A stretch of 64,000 nucleotides of DNA from Desulfuromusa kysingii (lineage in GTDB: Bacteria > Desulfobacterota > Desulfuromonadia > Desulfuromonadales > Geopsychrobacteraceae). The notes under the pieces are model-generated. The model did no database searches. It saw nothing but the letters and a program-made list of their open reading frames with translations, and had not been told where the DNA came from. The position numbers and the translations under genes were made by a program. The number at the start of each line of letters is the position of its first letter. The first letter of the stretch is position 1. Location of the stretch: positions 95,815-159,814 of the forward strand of contig NZ_FNQN01000010.1 of the NCBI RefSeq assembly GCF_900107645.1. The letters run 5' to 3'. Shown in pieces: positions 41,513 through 50,849 of the stretch.

Positions 41513-42865
41513 CTAGGGCCTGGAATCTGGTGAAGAATAATAACCAGAGATTCCTGAAGAGCCACCAATGCTGACAGTTTGAAAGTCAGGATAGGCTTCC
41601 ATGCCGATTTCGGAGGAGTCACAACCTAACATCTCATCTTCTTCACTGACTCTGATGCCGATGGTGTATTTAAGTGCCAACCAAACAATTGAAGTGGCGA
41701 TGACAACAAAAACAGCAGTCGCGATGACACCAACAAACTGGGTGACAAAGCTAGCTTCGCCGTCGGTGAATGGAACGGCCATGGTGCCCCAGATCCCGCA
41801 GACAAGGTGAACAGAGAGGGCGCCAACAACATCATCAATCTTGAGTTTATCAAAGAATGGTACAGCCAGCACTGCTAAGACACCACCGACAGCGCCGATT
41901 AAGGTTGCGGCCCCAAGAGATGGAGTGGCTGGACCGGCAGTAATTGAAACCAAACCTGCCAGGGCACCGTTGAGGGCCATAGTAACATCCACTTTTTTAT
42001 ACAGAACCTGCACCATGATCATGGCGGCGATCATCCCGCCACAGGCAGCCATGTTGGTGTTGACCATAACGTTGGACATTTCGATAACGGAAGCCGCATC
42101 GCCCAGAGCGAGGACGGAACCACCATTAAATCCATACCAACCCATCCACAAGATAAAGGTACCCAGAGTTGCCAGAGGAATATTGGAACCGGGGAGTGGA
42201 TTGACTTGACCTGATTTGCTGTATTTACCTTTACGGGCACCGAGAATGATGGCACCGGTTAACGCTGCCCAGCCACCGACGGAATGGACAATCGTTGATC
42301 CGGCATAATCAGAGAAACCCATCTCTGCAAGCCAGCCGCCGCCCCAACCCCATGAACCTTGGATCGGATAGATGACGCCACAAAGAACCACACAGAAAGC
42401 CAGAAATGACCAGAGTTTGACCCGTTCAGCAACACAACCGGAGACCACGGAGCAAGCAGCACCGCAGAAGACCATTTGGAAAAACCAGTCGGATGAAGCG
42501 GAATAGCCAGCGGAATAATCTCCAGCGGCTGCCGCTGCATCATCAGCTCCCCAGACTCCTAAGCTGCCGATGAAGCCGCCATCAACACCTGCATACATCA
42601 GGTTGTAACCGATCAGGTAGAAGAGAATTCCGGCGATTCCGAATAGCGAGATATTTTTCAGACAGATCGTAGCAACATTCTTCGAACGGACCAAACCTGA
42701 TTCAAGCATGCCGAATCCGGCAGCCATCCACATGACCAGAATGCCCATCACCAGGAAGGAAAAGGTGTTGAGGATATAGGACATCTCTGAGACAGGGGCG
42801 TCTTCCGCCAGAGCCAAGGTGGGTAAAATCAATAACCCAGCCAATAGAAACATAAACTTTTTCAT
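41513..42865 (-). CDS. amtB: Ammonium transporter AmtB
   Basis: A 450-residue channel. It has a cleavable signal peptide (MKKFMFLLAG...ALA), then 11 membrane helices. Family motifs include VVSGCVAERV, GGWAALTGAIILGARKGKY and, near the end, the conserved pore His in SVHLVCGIWGT. It imports ammonium and binds GlnK at the cytoplasmic face. ATG 42865 has AAAGGAG upstream. The frame start at 42898 is too early. It is co-transcribed 53 nt after glnK. Confidence 0.94.
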   Translation of the reverse strand: MKKFMFLLAGLLILPTLALAEDAPVSEMSYILNTFSFLVMGILVMWMAAGFGMLESGLVRSKNVATICLKNISLFGIAGILFYLIGYNLMYAGVDGGFIGSLGVWGADDAAAAAGDYSAGYSASSDWFFQMVFCGAACSVVSGCVAERVKLWSFLAFCVVLCGVIYPIQGSWGWGGGWLAEMGFSDYAGSTIVHSVGGWAALTGAIILGARKGKYSKSGQVNPLPGSNIPLATLGTFILWMGWYGFNGGSVLALGDAASVIEMSNVMVNTNMAACGGMIAAMIMVQVLYKKVDVTMALNGALAGLVSITAGPATPSLGAATLIGAVGGVLAVLAVPFFDKLKIDDVVGALSVHLVCGIWGTMAVPFTDGEASFVTQFVGVIATAVFVVIATSIVWLALKYTIGIRVSEEDEMLGCDSSEIGMEAYPDFQTVSIGGSSGISGYYSSPDSRP

Positions 42866-42918
42866 CTTAAATCTCCTTTTTAAAACTGTTATGACCATGA
42901 TAATTGCTGGATTAATGA

Positions 42919-43269
<351 letters not shown>

Positions 43270-43286
43270 CTATGAGAGTAGTTATG

Positions 43287-43374
43287 AAAAAAAGGCGCAC
43301 TAACTCCAATGAGGGAGTCATGAGCGCCTTTGCTCGTGCATCCTTACAAGGTTATCTCCGTTTTACTGACGGAG
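43287..43374 (-). promoter_or_regulatory. glnK leader with terminator and ANTAR-like hairpin
   Basis: Minus strand. A strong hairpin CTCCGT/ACGGAG (43374-43356) comes first. Next is a weak hexaloop hairpin TGT-AAGGAT-GCA (43348-43337), then a clear one GAGC-AAAGGC-GCTC (43335-43322). Both hexaloops have A1 and G4. The terminator AAGGCGC...GCGCCTT with inner ACTCC/GGAGT and a 7-T run (43330-43287) overlaps the second hexaloop hairpin. It fits an ANTAR target, although hairpin 1 is poor. Confidence 0.6.
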
Positions 43375-43398
43375 TTTGAACTCGATAATTCTTTGTTC

Positions 43399-43414
43399 TG
43401 CAGTCTTCGTACCA
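43399..43414 (-). promoter_or_regulatory. Sigma-54 promoter for glnK-amtB
   Basis: The minus strand reads TGGTAC-GAAGA-CTGCA with GG and GC correctly spaced. It lies about 25 bp before the first leader hairpin. Confidence 0.75.
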
Positions 43415-43523
43415 AAAACGAAAAACAGTTTTTATGGGGGAATAAATCTCTTTTTTAATCGTTATCTGTCGTTTTTTTATACAGAGTCGAAAGCTGATGA
43501 ACAAAAATTAAGCACCTTTGAGT

Positions 43524-45101
43524 TTAAGATACGATATTTGTTGCAGCCAGTCTGACCTCGAAGCAGCTGCCCCGCTCAGGTGCATCAGTGACGCTTAAAC
43601 AGCCATCGTATTCGGCAACAATCTTGCGACATAGATAGAGCCCTAACCCGGTTCCTTGACCCTCCTTTCGGGAACTGTAGAAAGGATCGAAGATTCTCTG
43701 TTTTAACTTGTCAGGGATTCCGGGGCCGTTATCACAAAACAGGATAGAGATGCTGTTGTCATTGTTGGTGACGGTTGATATCTCAATTATCCCGCCTCTC
43801 TCCATGGCCTGAACCGCGTTGAGGATCAGGTTGATGAAGATCTGCTTGAATTTATTTTTATCGATATTCAGTCGTGGTATGGGGGTTAAGTTCTCATTCG
43901 AGGTGATCAACTTTTTGTTTAACTCATAGCGCATTAGGCTCAGAACTTCTCTCATCGTGACGTTGATATCGGTTGGTTCCCGCTTATCGTCATGCGCTGC
44001 AGAAGAATAGGAAAGCAATTCAGAACTCAGCCCTTTCAGCCGCTCAACTTCATGGTCGATCCGTTCAACAAGCTCGCGCTGGTCGGCAGTGAAGTTGTCA
44101 TTATCAAGCAGAATCTTGTTGGCAAAGCTGATGACCGTCAGCGGATTATTGATTTCATGTGCAATACCGGCGCTCATGCGTCCGACTTCAGCCAGTTTTT
44201 CAGATTGAATTGTTTGTGCCAATAATTGTTCAAATTCCGTGATGTCCTCGACAACGACTACCACTCCATGAGTTTTGCCGTTCTCTTTCAATGGGGATAA
44301 GCGCCTTTTCTGTAAGCGATTTTCCCCGGCTTGTCCACGGTGTAGGAGGCGTAATTCAGCCGCTTCACCGGTCTCCAAGACGCGTCGCAGGCGATCGGCT
44401 ATCCCCTCCTCTTCGAGAGTGGGGAAAGTCTCCAGCAGCTTGCGACCCAGAGCTTTTTCCGCAGGAATTCTGGCCATCTGGGCCATACTGTCATTCCACG
44501 AGGTGATCCTCATGTTTCTGTCAATGGTATACAAACCGAGGCTGATACTTGAGAGGATCTTGTCGTTGAGGTGATTAAGGTTGTTCTTTTCCCGTGAGAC
44601 GCGACATAAGTCCTGATACAGATTGGCGTTATCAATGGCAATGGCGGCTTGACCGGCAAGCAGTGACAGAGCGTCACAGTCATGCGCCGTAAAAGCATCG
44701 GGCTGCCGGTTTTCAACGTTGAAAACGCCGATAATCCGATCTCTGGCGATCAGGGGAACTGCCAGCTCTGAGCTGGCCGCTTCAATGCCGGGGATATAAT
44801 CTTCCGTAGAGCTGACATTATGAATCAAGTAGGGCTTACCAAATTGCGCCGCCTTGCCCATGATCCCTTGGCCCAGATAGATCGGCTTATCTATGGCTTG
44901 CTGGCTATAGCCGAAAGAGGCAACGGTTTCCAGCGCTTTGCTGTCATTGTTCAGTAAGCGAATAATGGCATTATCAAAGAGGAATACGTCTTGAGATATC
45001 TCCAGAATCCGTGGCAGTAAAAAATCAAGATCGGTGATTGTGGCAAGCTCCTTACCGACATCAATGAGAGCTCTGAATAACTTCTGTTTTTGGTCAGTCA
45101 T
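43524..45101 (-). CDS. gnfK: GAF-PAS sensor histidine kinase, GnfK-like
   Basis: A 525-residue soluble kinase. It has an N-terminal GAF domain (about residues 10-160), PAS (about 175-290), HisKA with H315 (IAHEINNPL), and HATPase with NLILNAVQAM, CDNGPGIPD and GQGTGLGLYL. There are no membrane segments, so it senses a cytoplasmic signal. Position next to glnK-amtB-gnfR and the orphan ANTAR regulator point to GnfK, the nitrogen-responsive kinase described in Geobacter. ATG 45101 starts MTDQKQKLF. The longer frame to 45212 crosses the sigma-54 promoter and is not used. Confidence 0.85.
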   Translation of the reverse strand: MTDQKQKLFRALIDVGKELATITDLDFLLPRILEISQDVFLFDNAIIRLLNNDSKALETVASFGYSQQAIDKPIYLGQGIMGKAAQFGKPYLIHNVSSTEDYIPGIEAASSELAVPLIARDRIIGVFNVENRQPDAFTAHDCDALSLLAGQAAIAIDNANLYQDLCRVSREKNNLNHLNDKILSSISLGLYTIDRNMRITSWNDSMAQMARIPAEKALGRKLLETFPTLEEEGIADRLRRVLETGEAAELRLLHRGQAGENRLQKRRLSPLKENGKTHGVVVVVEDITEFEQLLAQTIQSEKLAEVGRMSAGIAHEINNPLTVISFANKILLDNDNFTADQRELVERIDHEVERLKGLSSELLSYSSAAHDDKREPTDINVTMREVLSLMRYELNKKLITSNENLTPIPRLNIDKNKFKQIFINLILNAVQAMERGGIIEISTVTNNDNSISILFCDNGPGIPDKLKQRIFDPFYSSRKEGQGTGLGLYLCRKIVAEYDGCLSVTDAPERGSCFEVRLAATNIVS

Positions 45102-45155
45102 AACCGGGAATCGACTCCTATAAAGAAAAATGAGGCAAACAACGACAGATTGAGA

Positions 45156-45171
45156 AGCATGAAAAATGCCA
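45156..45171 (-). promoter_or_regulatory. Sigma-54 promoter for gnfK
   Basis: The minus strand reads TGGCAT-TTTTC-ATGCT, with correct GG/GC spacing, 55 bp before the gnfK ATG. It implies that the antitermination kinase is itself nitrogen regulated. Confidence 0.6.
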
Positions 45172-45339
45172 AAACGCTGCCTTTTATCTGGAATCGGAAA
45201 AGTAACCAACAATGGAGGGCCGTCTCGTCTTTGTGCAGAAAAACTTGATGTCGATGGAAGCGGTGGTCTCAGCTCCCCGCCGCTCTTTAGACGAAGGTTT
45301 AGTTATCGTCGGACGATTATAATATCCGGTCATGAGAAA

Positions 45340-45368
45340 CTAACCTGTTGCTAACCTTGAACTAACAT
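45340..45368 (+). promoter_or_regulatory. Three 7-mers at 11-bp period: candidate Pho box of the phn operon
   Basis: CTAACCT-GTTG-CTAACCT-TGAA-CTAACAT. The spacing (7 bp plus 4 bp) is that of PhoB direct repeats, 118 bp upstream of phnX. The bases differ from the E. coli CTGTCAT consensus. The rest of the 45172-45485 gap holds a TATAAT-like hexamer at 45318-45323 and a loose CAGTTG/CAACTG inverted repeat near phnX. I see no gene in it. Confidence 0.5.
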
Positions 45369-45485
45369 ATTCCCCGTAGAACTCCTCCGATTAAATGACT
45401 TCCAATTAAACCCTGTCAGTTGCTTCCCCGGTCTGACAACTGCAACCAAAGTCAGCAACCAATTGACTGATCGTGCGGAGACCTA

Positions 45486-46286
45486 ATGATTAAAGCAGTG
45501 ATTACCGATCTTGCCGGAACGACTATTGATTTTGGCAGTTGCGCCCCAGCCGGGGCCTTTATTGAACTGTTTCGCCGTCACCGTATTCAGGTCAGCCCGG
45601 AACAGGCACGAGTGCCGATGGGGTTGGAGAAGCGAGCTCACATTGTCGCTATCGCTTCTATGCCGGAGATCGCTCAGCAGTGGCGCAGCAATCACGATGG
45701 GGTCGACTGGACCGAGACCGATATCAGCGCCCTCTACGCAGAATTTATCCCGCTGCAACTTAAAGTGCTCCCCGCATACGGTGAACTGATCCCCGGTGCC
45801 GTCAAGCTGATGCGTTGGTGCCGAGAGCAAGGGATCAGGGTTGGCGCTACCACTGGATATAACCGGGATATGCTGGCTGTCGTCCTTGGTTGCGCAGCGG
45901 AGCAAGGGTTTGTCCCGGACAGCTCTTGTTGTGCCGAAGATGTTCCAGATGGACGTCCTGCCCCTTGGATGATCTATCGTTGTCTGCAACAGCTTGGGGT
46001 CTTTCCACCTGCTGCGGTGGTCAATGTTGGCGATACCCTTCCCGATGTGGTGTCTGGTCGCAACGCCGGAAGTTGGAGTGTCGGGGTGTTACAGAGCGGC
46101 AACATGTTGGGTCTGAGCCGTAGTGAACTCGCGGCATTAGACGCAAAGGTGATGGCGCAACGCTGTGCCACCGCACGGACTGAGATGCTGAAAGCTGGCG
46201 CCCATTTCGTGCTCGACAGTATCGAACAGCTCCCCGAGCTGATTGCAACAATCAATCGAAAAATGGCTCAAGGGATAAAACCTTGA
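45486..46286 (+). CDS. phnX: Phosphonoacetaldehyde hydrolase PhnX
   Basis: A 266-residue HAD-superfamily phosphonatase that splits phosphonoacetaldehyde to acetaldehyde and phosphate. The nucleophile is D8 in [13 protein letters not shown]49 in MGLEKRAHI matches the Schiff-base lysine unique to this enzyme, and [14 protein letters not shown] is the C-terminal HAD motif. It is the first gene of the 2-aminoethylphosphonate operon, with GGAGACCTA before the ATG. Confidence 0.94.
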   Translation: MIKAVITDLAGTTIDFGSCAPAGAFIELFRRHRIQVSPEQARVPMGLEKRAHIVAIASMPEIAQQWRSNHDGVDWTETDISALYAEFIPLQLKVLPAYGELIPGAVKLMRWCREQGIRVGATTGYNRDMLAVVLGCAAEQGFVPDSSCCAEDVPDGRPAPWMIYRCLQQLGVFPPAAVVNVGDTLPDVVSGRNAGSWSVGVLQSGNMLGLSRSELAALDAKVMAQRCATARTEMLKAGAHFVLDSIEQLPELIATINRKMAQGIKP

Positions 46287-46326
46287 GTCGCTGACATCGT
46301 CTGTGAATTCCTTAGGAGGAAACACC

Positions 46327-47364
46327 ATGAAAGTGCTTTTCAGGCAGTTGAAACTCAGTCTTACCCTCTGTTTTACCCTGTTGACCGTTTTTGGCAGTCA
46401 TGCTGCTATTGCCGGTGAACTGGTCGTCTACACCGCGTTGGAAGATGATGAAGTGGCCGTCTACCGTAAGGATTTTGAAGCGAAGTACCCCGATATCGAC
46501 CTGCAACTAGTCCGCGATTCCACCGGAATCATCACCGCCCGGTTGCTGGCAGAAAAAGACAATCCCGTCGCCGATGTCGTCTGGGGGACTGCAGCCACCT
46601 CATTGCTGATCGCCGATGATCTCGGCATGCTTGCTCCGTACAGCCCGAAAGGTAACGAGCAGGTCAAAGTGGGGATGAAAGATCCGAACAACGCAGTTCT
46701 TCACTGGGTCGGTATCAAGGCTTGGGTGACCGGGATCGTCGGCAACACGATCGAGATGCAGAAGCTAGGTCTGAAGATGCCACAATCCTACGCCAACCTG
46801 TTGCGGCCTGAATATGCCGGTCTGTTGGTGATGCCGAACCCGGCGTCTTCCGGGACCGGTTTTCTGACGGTCTCTGCGGTCCTCCAGTTGATGGGTGAAG
46901 AGGCTGGCTGGGATTATCTCGACAACCTGCACAAGAATATCGCCCAGTATACTCACTCTGGATCCAAGCCTGCAAAAATGGCCGGTAAGGGGGAATTCCC
47001 GATCGGTCTTTCTTTTGCTTACCGTGGTTTTAAACAACGCAGCAGTGGCGAACCGGTGGAAATCGCTTTCCCGAAAGAAGGTTCTGGGTACGACGTTGAG
47101 GCCAACGCTCTGATCAAAAAACCACGGATCAAGCCAGAGGCTAAAACCTTCCTCGACTGGGCTATCAGCGAAGATGCGATGAAGATGTACGCCAAGGTCT
47201 ACCCGATCGTGGCGACTGATATCCCGGTGGCTGCTCCACAAGGCTGGCCAGCAGACCCAGCTTCAGTGTTGATCGACAACGACCTGATGTGGGCTGCGAA
47301 AAATCGTCAACGTATCCTCGATGAATGGACCAAACGCTACGATGGCAAAAGTGCTCCACGTTAG
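46327..47364 (+). CDS. phnS: 2-aminoethylphosphonate-binding protein PhnS
   Basis: A 345-residue periplasmic binding protein of the iron/polyamine-like extracellular solute class. It has a signal peptide ending AAIAG, then [16 protein letters not shown] and a body typical of AEP-binding proteins. ATG 46327 has AGGAGGAA upstream. Operon position after phnX and before the ATPase and permease genes supports 2-aminoethylphosphonate as ligand. Confidence 0.88.
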   Translation: MKVLFRQLKLSLTLCFTLLTVFGSHAAIAGELVVYTALEDDEVAVYRKDFEAKYPDIDLQLVRDSTGIITARLLAEKDNPVADVVWGTAATSLLIADDLGMLAPYSPKGNEQVKVGMKDPNNAVLHWVGIKAWVTGIVGNTIEMQKLGLKMPQSYANLLRPEYAGLLVMPNPASSGTGFLTVSAVLQLMGEEAGWDYLDNLHKNIAQYTHSGSKPAKMAGKGEFPIGLSFAYRGFKQRSSGEPVEIAFPKEGSGYDVEANALIKKPRIKPEAKTFLDWAISEDAMKMYAKVYPIVATDIPVAAPQGWPADPASVLIDNDLMWAAKNRQRILDEWTKRYDGKSAPR

Positions 47365-47397
47365 TGATCCACAGTCAACCGGCAACGGAGTACTGCT

Positions 47398-48516
47398 ATG
47401 ATCGGAAACACCAGAGCAACCGACCCCTTTCTGGAAGTGCGCAATATCAGTAAAAGTTTCGGACAGTTCGTCGCGCTCAACGATATCTCATTGGCGGTGA
47501 AGAAGGGGGAGTTTGTCTCCATTCTCGGACCAAGCGGTTGCGGTAAAACCACTTTATTGCGGGTGATTGCTGGGCTGGAGGTGCAAAATCAGGGAACGGT
47601 CTGGCTCGCAGGTCAGGATGTTTCACGCGAACCCGTTGCTCGGCGTAACTTGGGAATTGTGTTTCAGTCTTATGCCCTGTTTCCGAACATCAGCATTGTC
47701 GGTAATGTGATGTACGGGTTACGCAACCAACGCTCATCAGCACGGCGTGCCCGCGCCATGGAGATGCTGGAACTTGTAGACTTGGCGGATCAAGCCTACA
47801 AGTTCCCTGCCCAGCTATCGGGAGGTCAGCAGCAACGGGTCGCCTTGGCCCGGGCATTAGCTCCTGAGCCATCACTGCTGCTCCTTGATGAACCTCTTTC
47901 GGCGCTTGACGCTCAGGTGCGCAGCCATCTACGCATTGAGATTCGTCGTATCCAGAAGCAGCTTGGAATAACAACGGTGATGGTTACTCATGATCAGGAA
48001 GAGGCGTTGACCATGGCCGATCGGGTGGTGGTCATTAACGCTGGCAAGTTGATGCAGTTCGCGACGCCGCGCGAGATGTATTGTCGTCCTAACAACACTT
48101 TTGTGGCCGATTTTGTCGGCTCGATGAATTTTCTCAATGGTTGCAAGGGGAAAGATTCCGATTCGGTCTTTTTTGACCAGTACTCCTTGCACACGTCTCC
48201 TGGTGCGGCCAGCCCTTTTCAGGGATATCCTGTGACTGCGGCGATCAGGCCCAAAGATATCCGGATCGTCGCGCATGGTCAGGATGCGCCAAATGTGTTG
48301 CGGACCTGTATTGAAAATATTGAGTTTCGCGGTGCCAGTGATCGCCTCTACTTGCGGGTATTGCATCAGGAGGGGGGTCATACTGAGCGGCGACTGGAGA
48401 TCGACGTCCAAACCGAGGCGTTTGAAGATTTCAACCTGCGAACCAATATGGAACTGCGAGTGCAACTCCCGGCAGAAAAGATGCGGTTGTTTCCGCCGGC
48501 AGCCAGCGTTAGTTGA
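47398..48516 (+). CDS. phnT: 2-aminoethylphosphonate ABC transporter ATPase PhnT
   Basis: A 372-residue ATPase with Walker A GPSGCGKTT, signature QLSGGQQQR, Walker B LLLLDEPLSALDAQ and a TOBE domain at the C-terminus. It is of the PotA/FbpC type used for AEP import. Its TGA overlaps the ATG of the permease gene (TGATG). Confidence 0.9.
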   Translation: MIGNTRATDPFLEVRNISKSFGQFVALNDISLAVKKGEFVSILGPSGCGKTTLLRVIAGLEVQNQGTVWLAGQDVSREPVARRNLGIVFQSYALFPNISIVGNVMYGLRNQRSSARRARAMEMLELVDLADQAYKFPAQLSGGQQQRVALARALAPEPSLLLLDEPLSALDAQVRSHLRIEIRRIQKQLGITTVMVTHDQEEALTMADRVVVINAGKLMQFATPREMYCRPNNTFVADFVGSMNFLNGCKGKDSDSVFFDQYSLHTSPGAASPFQGYPVTAAIRPKDIRIVAHGQDAPNVLRTCIENIEFRGASDRLYLRVLHQEGGHTERRLEIDVQTEAFEDFNLRTNMELRVQLPAEKMRLFPPAASVS

Positions 48517-50849
48517 TGTCCCATTCTGATAATATTGAGGGGTTCTCCCTCAGTCCTCCAGCTGATGAAGTGCGGCTGAAAAGCAGCGGTGAAGATTTGT
48601 TGCGGCGTGCTCTGATCATCCTCAGTTGCCTCTGGTTGCTCATCGGGGTTGTTCTGCCTCTGGGTGAGGTCTGGAATCGTGCCACCCACGTGGAATTTGT
48701 CGTCAAGATCGAAGAACCGACCGAGGCGGAGAAAGTTACGGACAGTTTTCGTGGCCAGATTAATATTGCTGGTCACAGTGTGCTGTTGATTGAGGAAAAT
48801 ATTGGTCCACTCGTCTACTTTGATAACAAACTTCTGGTGTTGGTGGGCAATCAGGCTAAATTCGGACCGATTCAGATTACCCTTGGTGACCAGCGTCTTG
48901 ACAAGGTGGTTTACTCGCCGACACGCGCCGATTACGCGAGCTATCTCATTTCACCGCTGGTGGTTGAATACAGCCCGGAACGACATTGGTTAATCGATGG
49001 TAAACCGTTCGACAGTGGTGTTGCCAGTGTCCAGCGCTTTATCGGTCTGCAGAACTTTTTTGCCTATTTCGGCATTGAGGGGTTGTCTCAGACGAAGACC
49101 ATTGGCCTGCTGGTTTACCTGATCACTACGCTGGCACTGTCAGCTTTTCTGCTCTATAGCCTGTTGCGCCGATCGCTCCCCGCTAATCGGAACTATCTGC
49201 TGACCTTCTCAGTCTTATTGCTGCTGGGGACGCAGTCAGTACTGGCTATCAACTATTTGGGACAGCACATTACCGACACCAACCTGGCCCAGTCCGTTCT
49301 CAACTCATTACGGGTGGCCCTTTACAGCACCAGTATCTCGGTGGCTCTGGCCTTTGCTTACGCTTATGGTATCAACCGGACGTGCATGCGCGGCAAGACT
49401 TTTTTCCGCCTGATCGCTATGCTTCCGCTGTTTGCGCCGACCATGCTCTACGGGTTGTCGCTGGTCTATCTGTTTGGCAACAAAGGGGTGATCACGACCG
49501 GTTTTTTTGAAAAATTCCCTTGGTTGGCCTGGGATATTGGTCTCTATGGTTTCACCGGAGTGGTGATGGCTGAAGTGGTCTTTACCTTTCCGCCGGCCTT
49601 TATGATCCTGATGGTGGCGATTTCTACTTCCGACGCGCGTCTCTACGAAGCTGCCGAGAGTATGGGTGCGAGCAAACTGAAGACCTTCTTCACTGTCACC
49701 CTGCCGAGTATCAAGTTCGGCTTGCTCAGTGCTGTTTTTGTGAGCTTCACCCTGTCGTTCACCGATTTCGGTGCGCCCAAGGTTGTTGGTGGTCAGTTCA
49801 ACGTGTTGGCAGTCGATATTTATAAACAGGTGATTGGCCAGCAGAACTTTGGCATGGGTGCCACGGTCAGTATAGTCCTGCTGGCACCGACGATTCTTGC
49901 CTTTGTCGCGGATCGCATTGTTCAACGTCGCGCCGTGGCGGTCGTCACCGCGCGCAGCGTCCCCTATACACCGAAATCGTTGGCGTTGCGGGATGGCTGT
50001 TTTTTTCTCCTCAATAGCTTGATCGCCCTGTTTATTTTGACGATGGTGTTTATGGCCGGGATCGCCTCGTTGGTGAAGATGTGGCCTTATTCTTTCACCA
50101 ACCCTGAGCTCTATCCGCAAGCCTGGACGTTAAGCCACTATGCTTTTGAGGCTGTCGGTGGTGGTGGCTATGGTGCCTTCTTTAACAGTATCCGCATGGC
50201 TCTATGGACGGCGTTGTTTGGCTCGATAATTACTTTCACCAGCGCCTACTTGATCGAGAAAACCAAGGGGATGCGGCTGTTGCGGCAGCTCGGTTACTTT
50301 CTTTCGATTATCCCGTTGGCTTTGCCGGGGTTGGTGATTGGTATTGCCTATATCTTTTTTTTCAATGCCAGCGAGATCAATATTCCTCTGATCGGGCTGA
50401 GTGTGCCGAATCCATTCAACGTCTTGTATGGAACCATGGCGCTGCTGGTGTTGTCGAATATCATTCATTTCTATACGGTCAGTTTTCTCACTGCGACTAC
50501 CGCGTTGCGGCAGCTCGATAAAGAGTTCGAAGCCGTTTCCGAATCGATGTCGGTCCCTTTTTACACCACTTTCGTGCGGGTCACCGTACCGGTCTGTTTT
50601 CCGGCGTTGTTGGAGATCGCTTCCTATCTTTTTGTCAGTTCGATGGCGACAGTTTCAGCGGTCATCTTCCTTTATAGCAGTGACCTGTCACTGGCTTCAG
50701 TGGCTGTGGTGAATATGGATGATGCCGGTGATACGGCTCCGGCGGCGGCCATGTGTATGTTGATTGTCTTGACCAACGTCATCGTCCGCATGCTGTTTGA
50801 GCGCATCAGTTGGTTGTTCCGTCGCCGCACACAGATCTGGAGGCACTGA
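48516..50849 (+). CDS. Fused 2-aminoethylphosphonate permease PhnUV with extra N-terminal domain
   Basis: A 777-residue protein with two BPD-transp-1 permease modules joined in one chain. EAA loops are YEAAESMGASKLKTFFTVTLP in the first half and EAVSESMSVPFYTTFVRVTVP in the second, so it corresponds to PhnU plus PhnV. One helix at about residues 30-48 is followed by some 150 residues that look extracytoplasmic (KIEEPTEAEKV to FFAYFGI), which ordinary fused permeases lack. ATG 48516 overlaps the phnT stop, and its own stop overlaps the pbfA start, so three genes are coupled. Confidence 0.85.
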   Translation: MSHSDNIEGFSLSPPADEVRLKSSGEDLLRRALIILSCLWLLIGVVLPLGEVWNRATHVEFVVKIEEPTEAEKVTDSFRGQINIAGHSVLLIEENIGPLVYFDNKLLVLVGNQAKFGPIQITLGDQRLDKVVYSPTRADYASYLISPLVVEYSPERHWLIDGKPFDSGVASVQRFIGLQNFFAYFGIEGLSQTKTIGLLVYLITTLALSAFLLYSLLRRSLPANRNYLLTFSVLLLLGTQSVLAINYLGQHITDTNLAQSVLNSLRVALYSTSISVALAFAYAYGINRTCMRGKTFFRLIAMLPLFAPTMLYGLSLVYLFGNKGVITTGFFEKFPWLAWDIGLYGFTGVVMAEVVFTFPPAFMILMVAISTSDARLYEAAESMGASKLKTFFTVTLPSIKFGLLSAVFVSFTLSFTDFGAPKVVGGQFNVLAVDIYKQVIGQQNFGMGATVSIVLLAPTILAFVADRIVQRRAVAVVTARSVPYTPKSLALRDGCFFLLNSLIALFILTMVFMAGIASLVKMWPYSFTNPELYPQAWTLSHYAFEAVGGGGYGAFFNSIRMALWTALFGSIITFTSAYLIEKTKGMRLLRQLGYFLSIIPLALPGLVIGIAYIFFFNASEINIPLIGLSVPNPFNVLYGTMALLVLSNIIHFYTVSFLTATTALRQLDKEFEAVSESMSVPFYTTFVRVTVPVCFPALLEIASYLFVSSMATVSAVIFLYSSDLSLASVAVVNMDDAGDTAPAAAMCMLIVLTNVIVRMLFERISWLFRRRTQIWRH

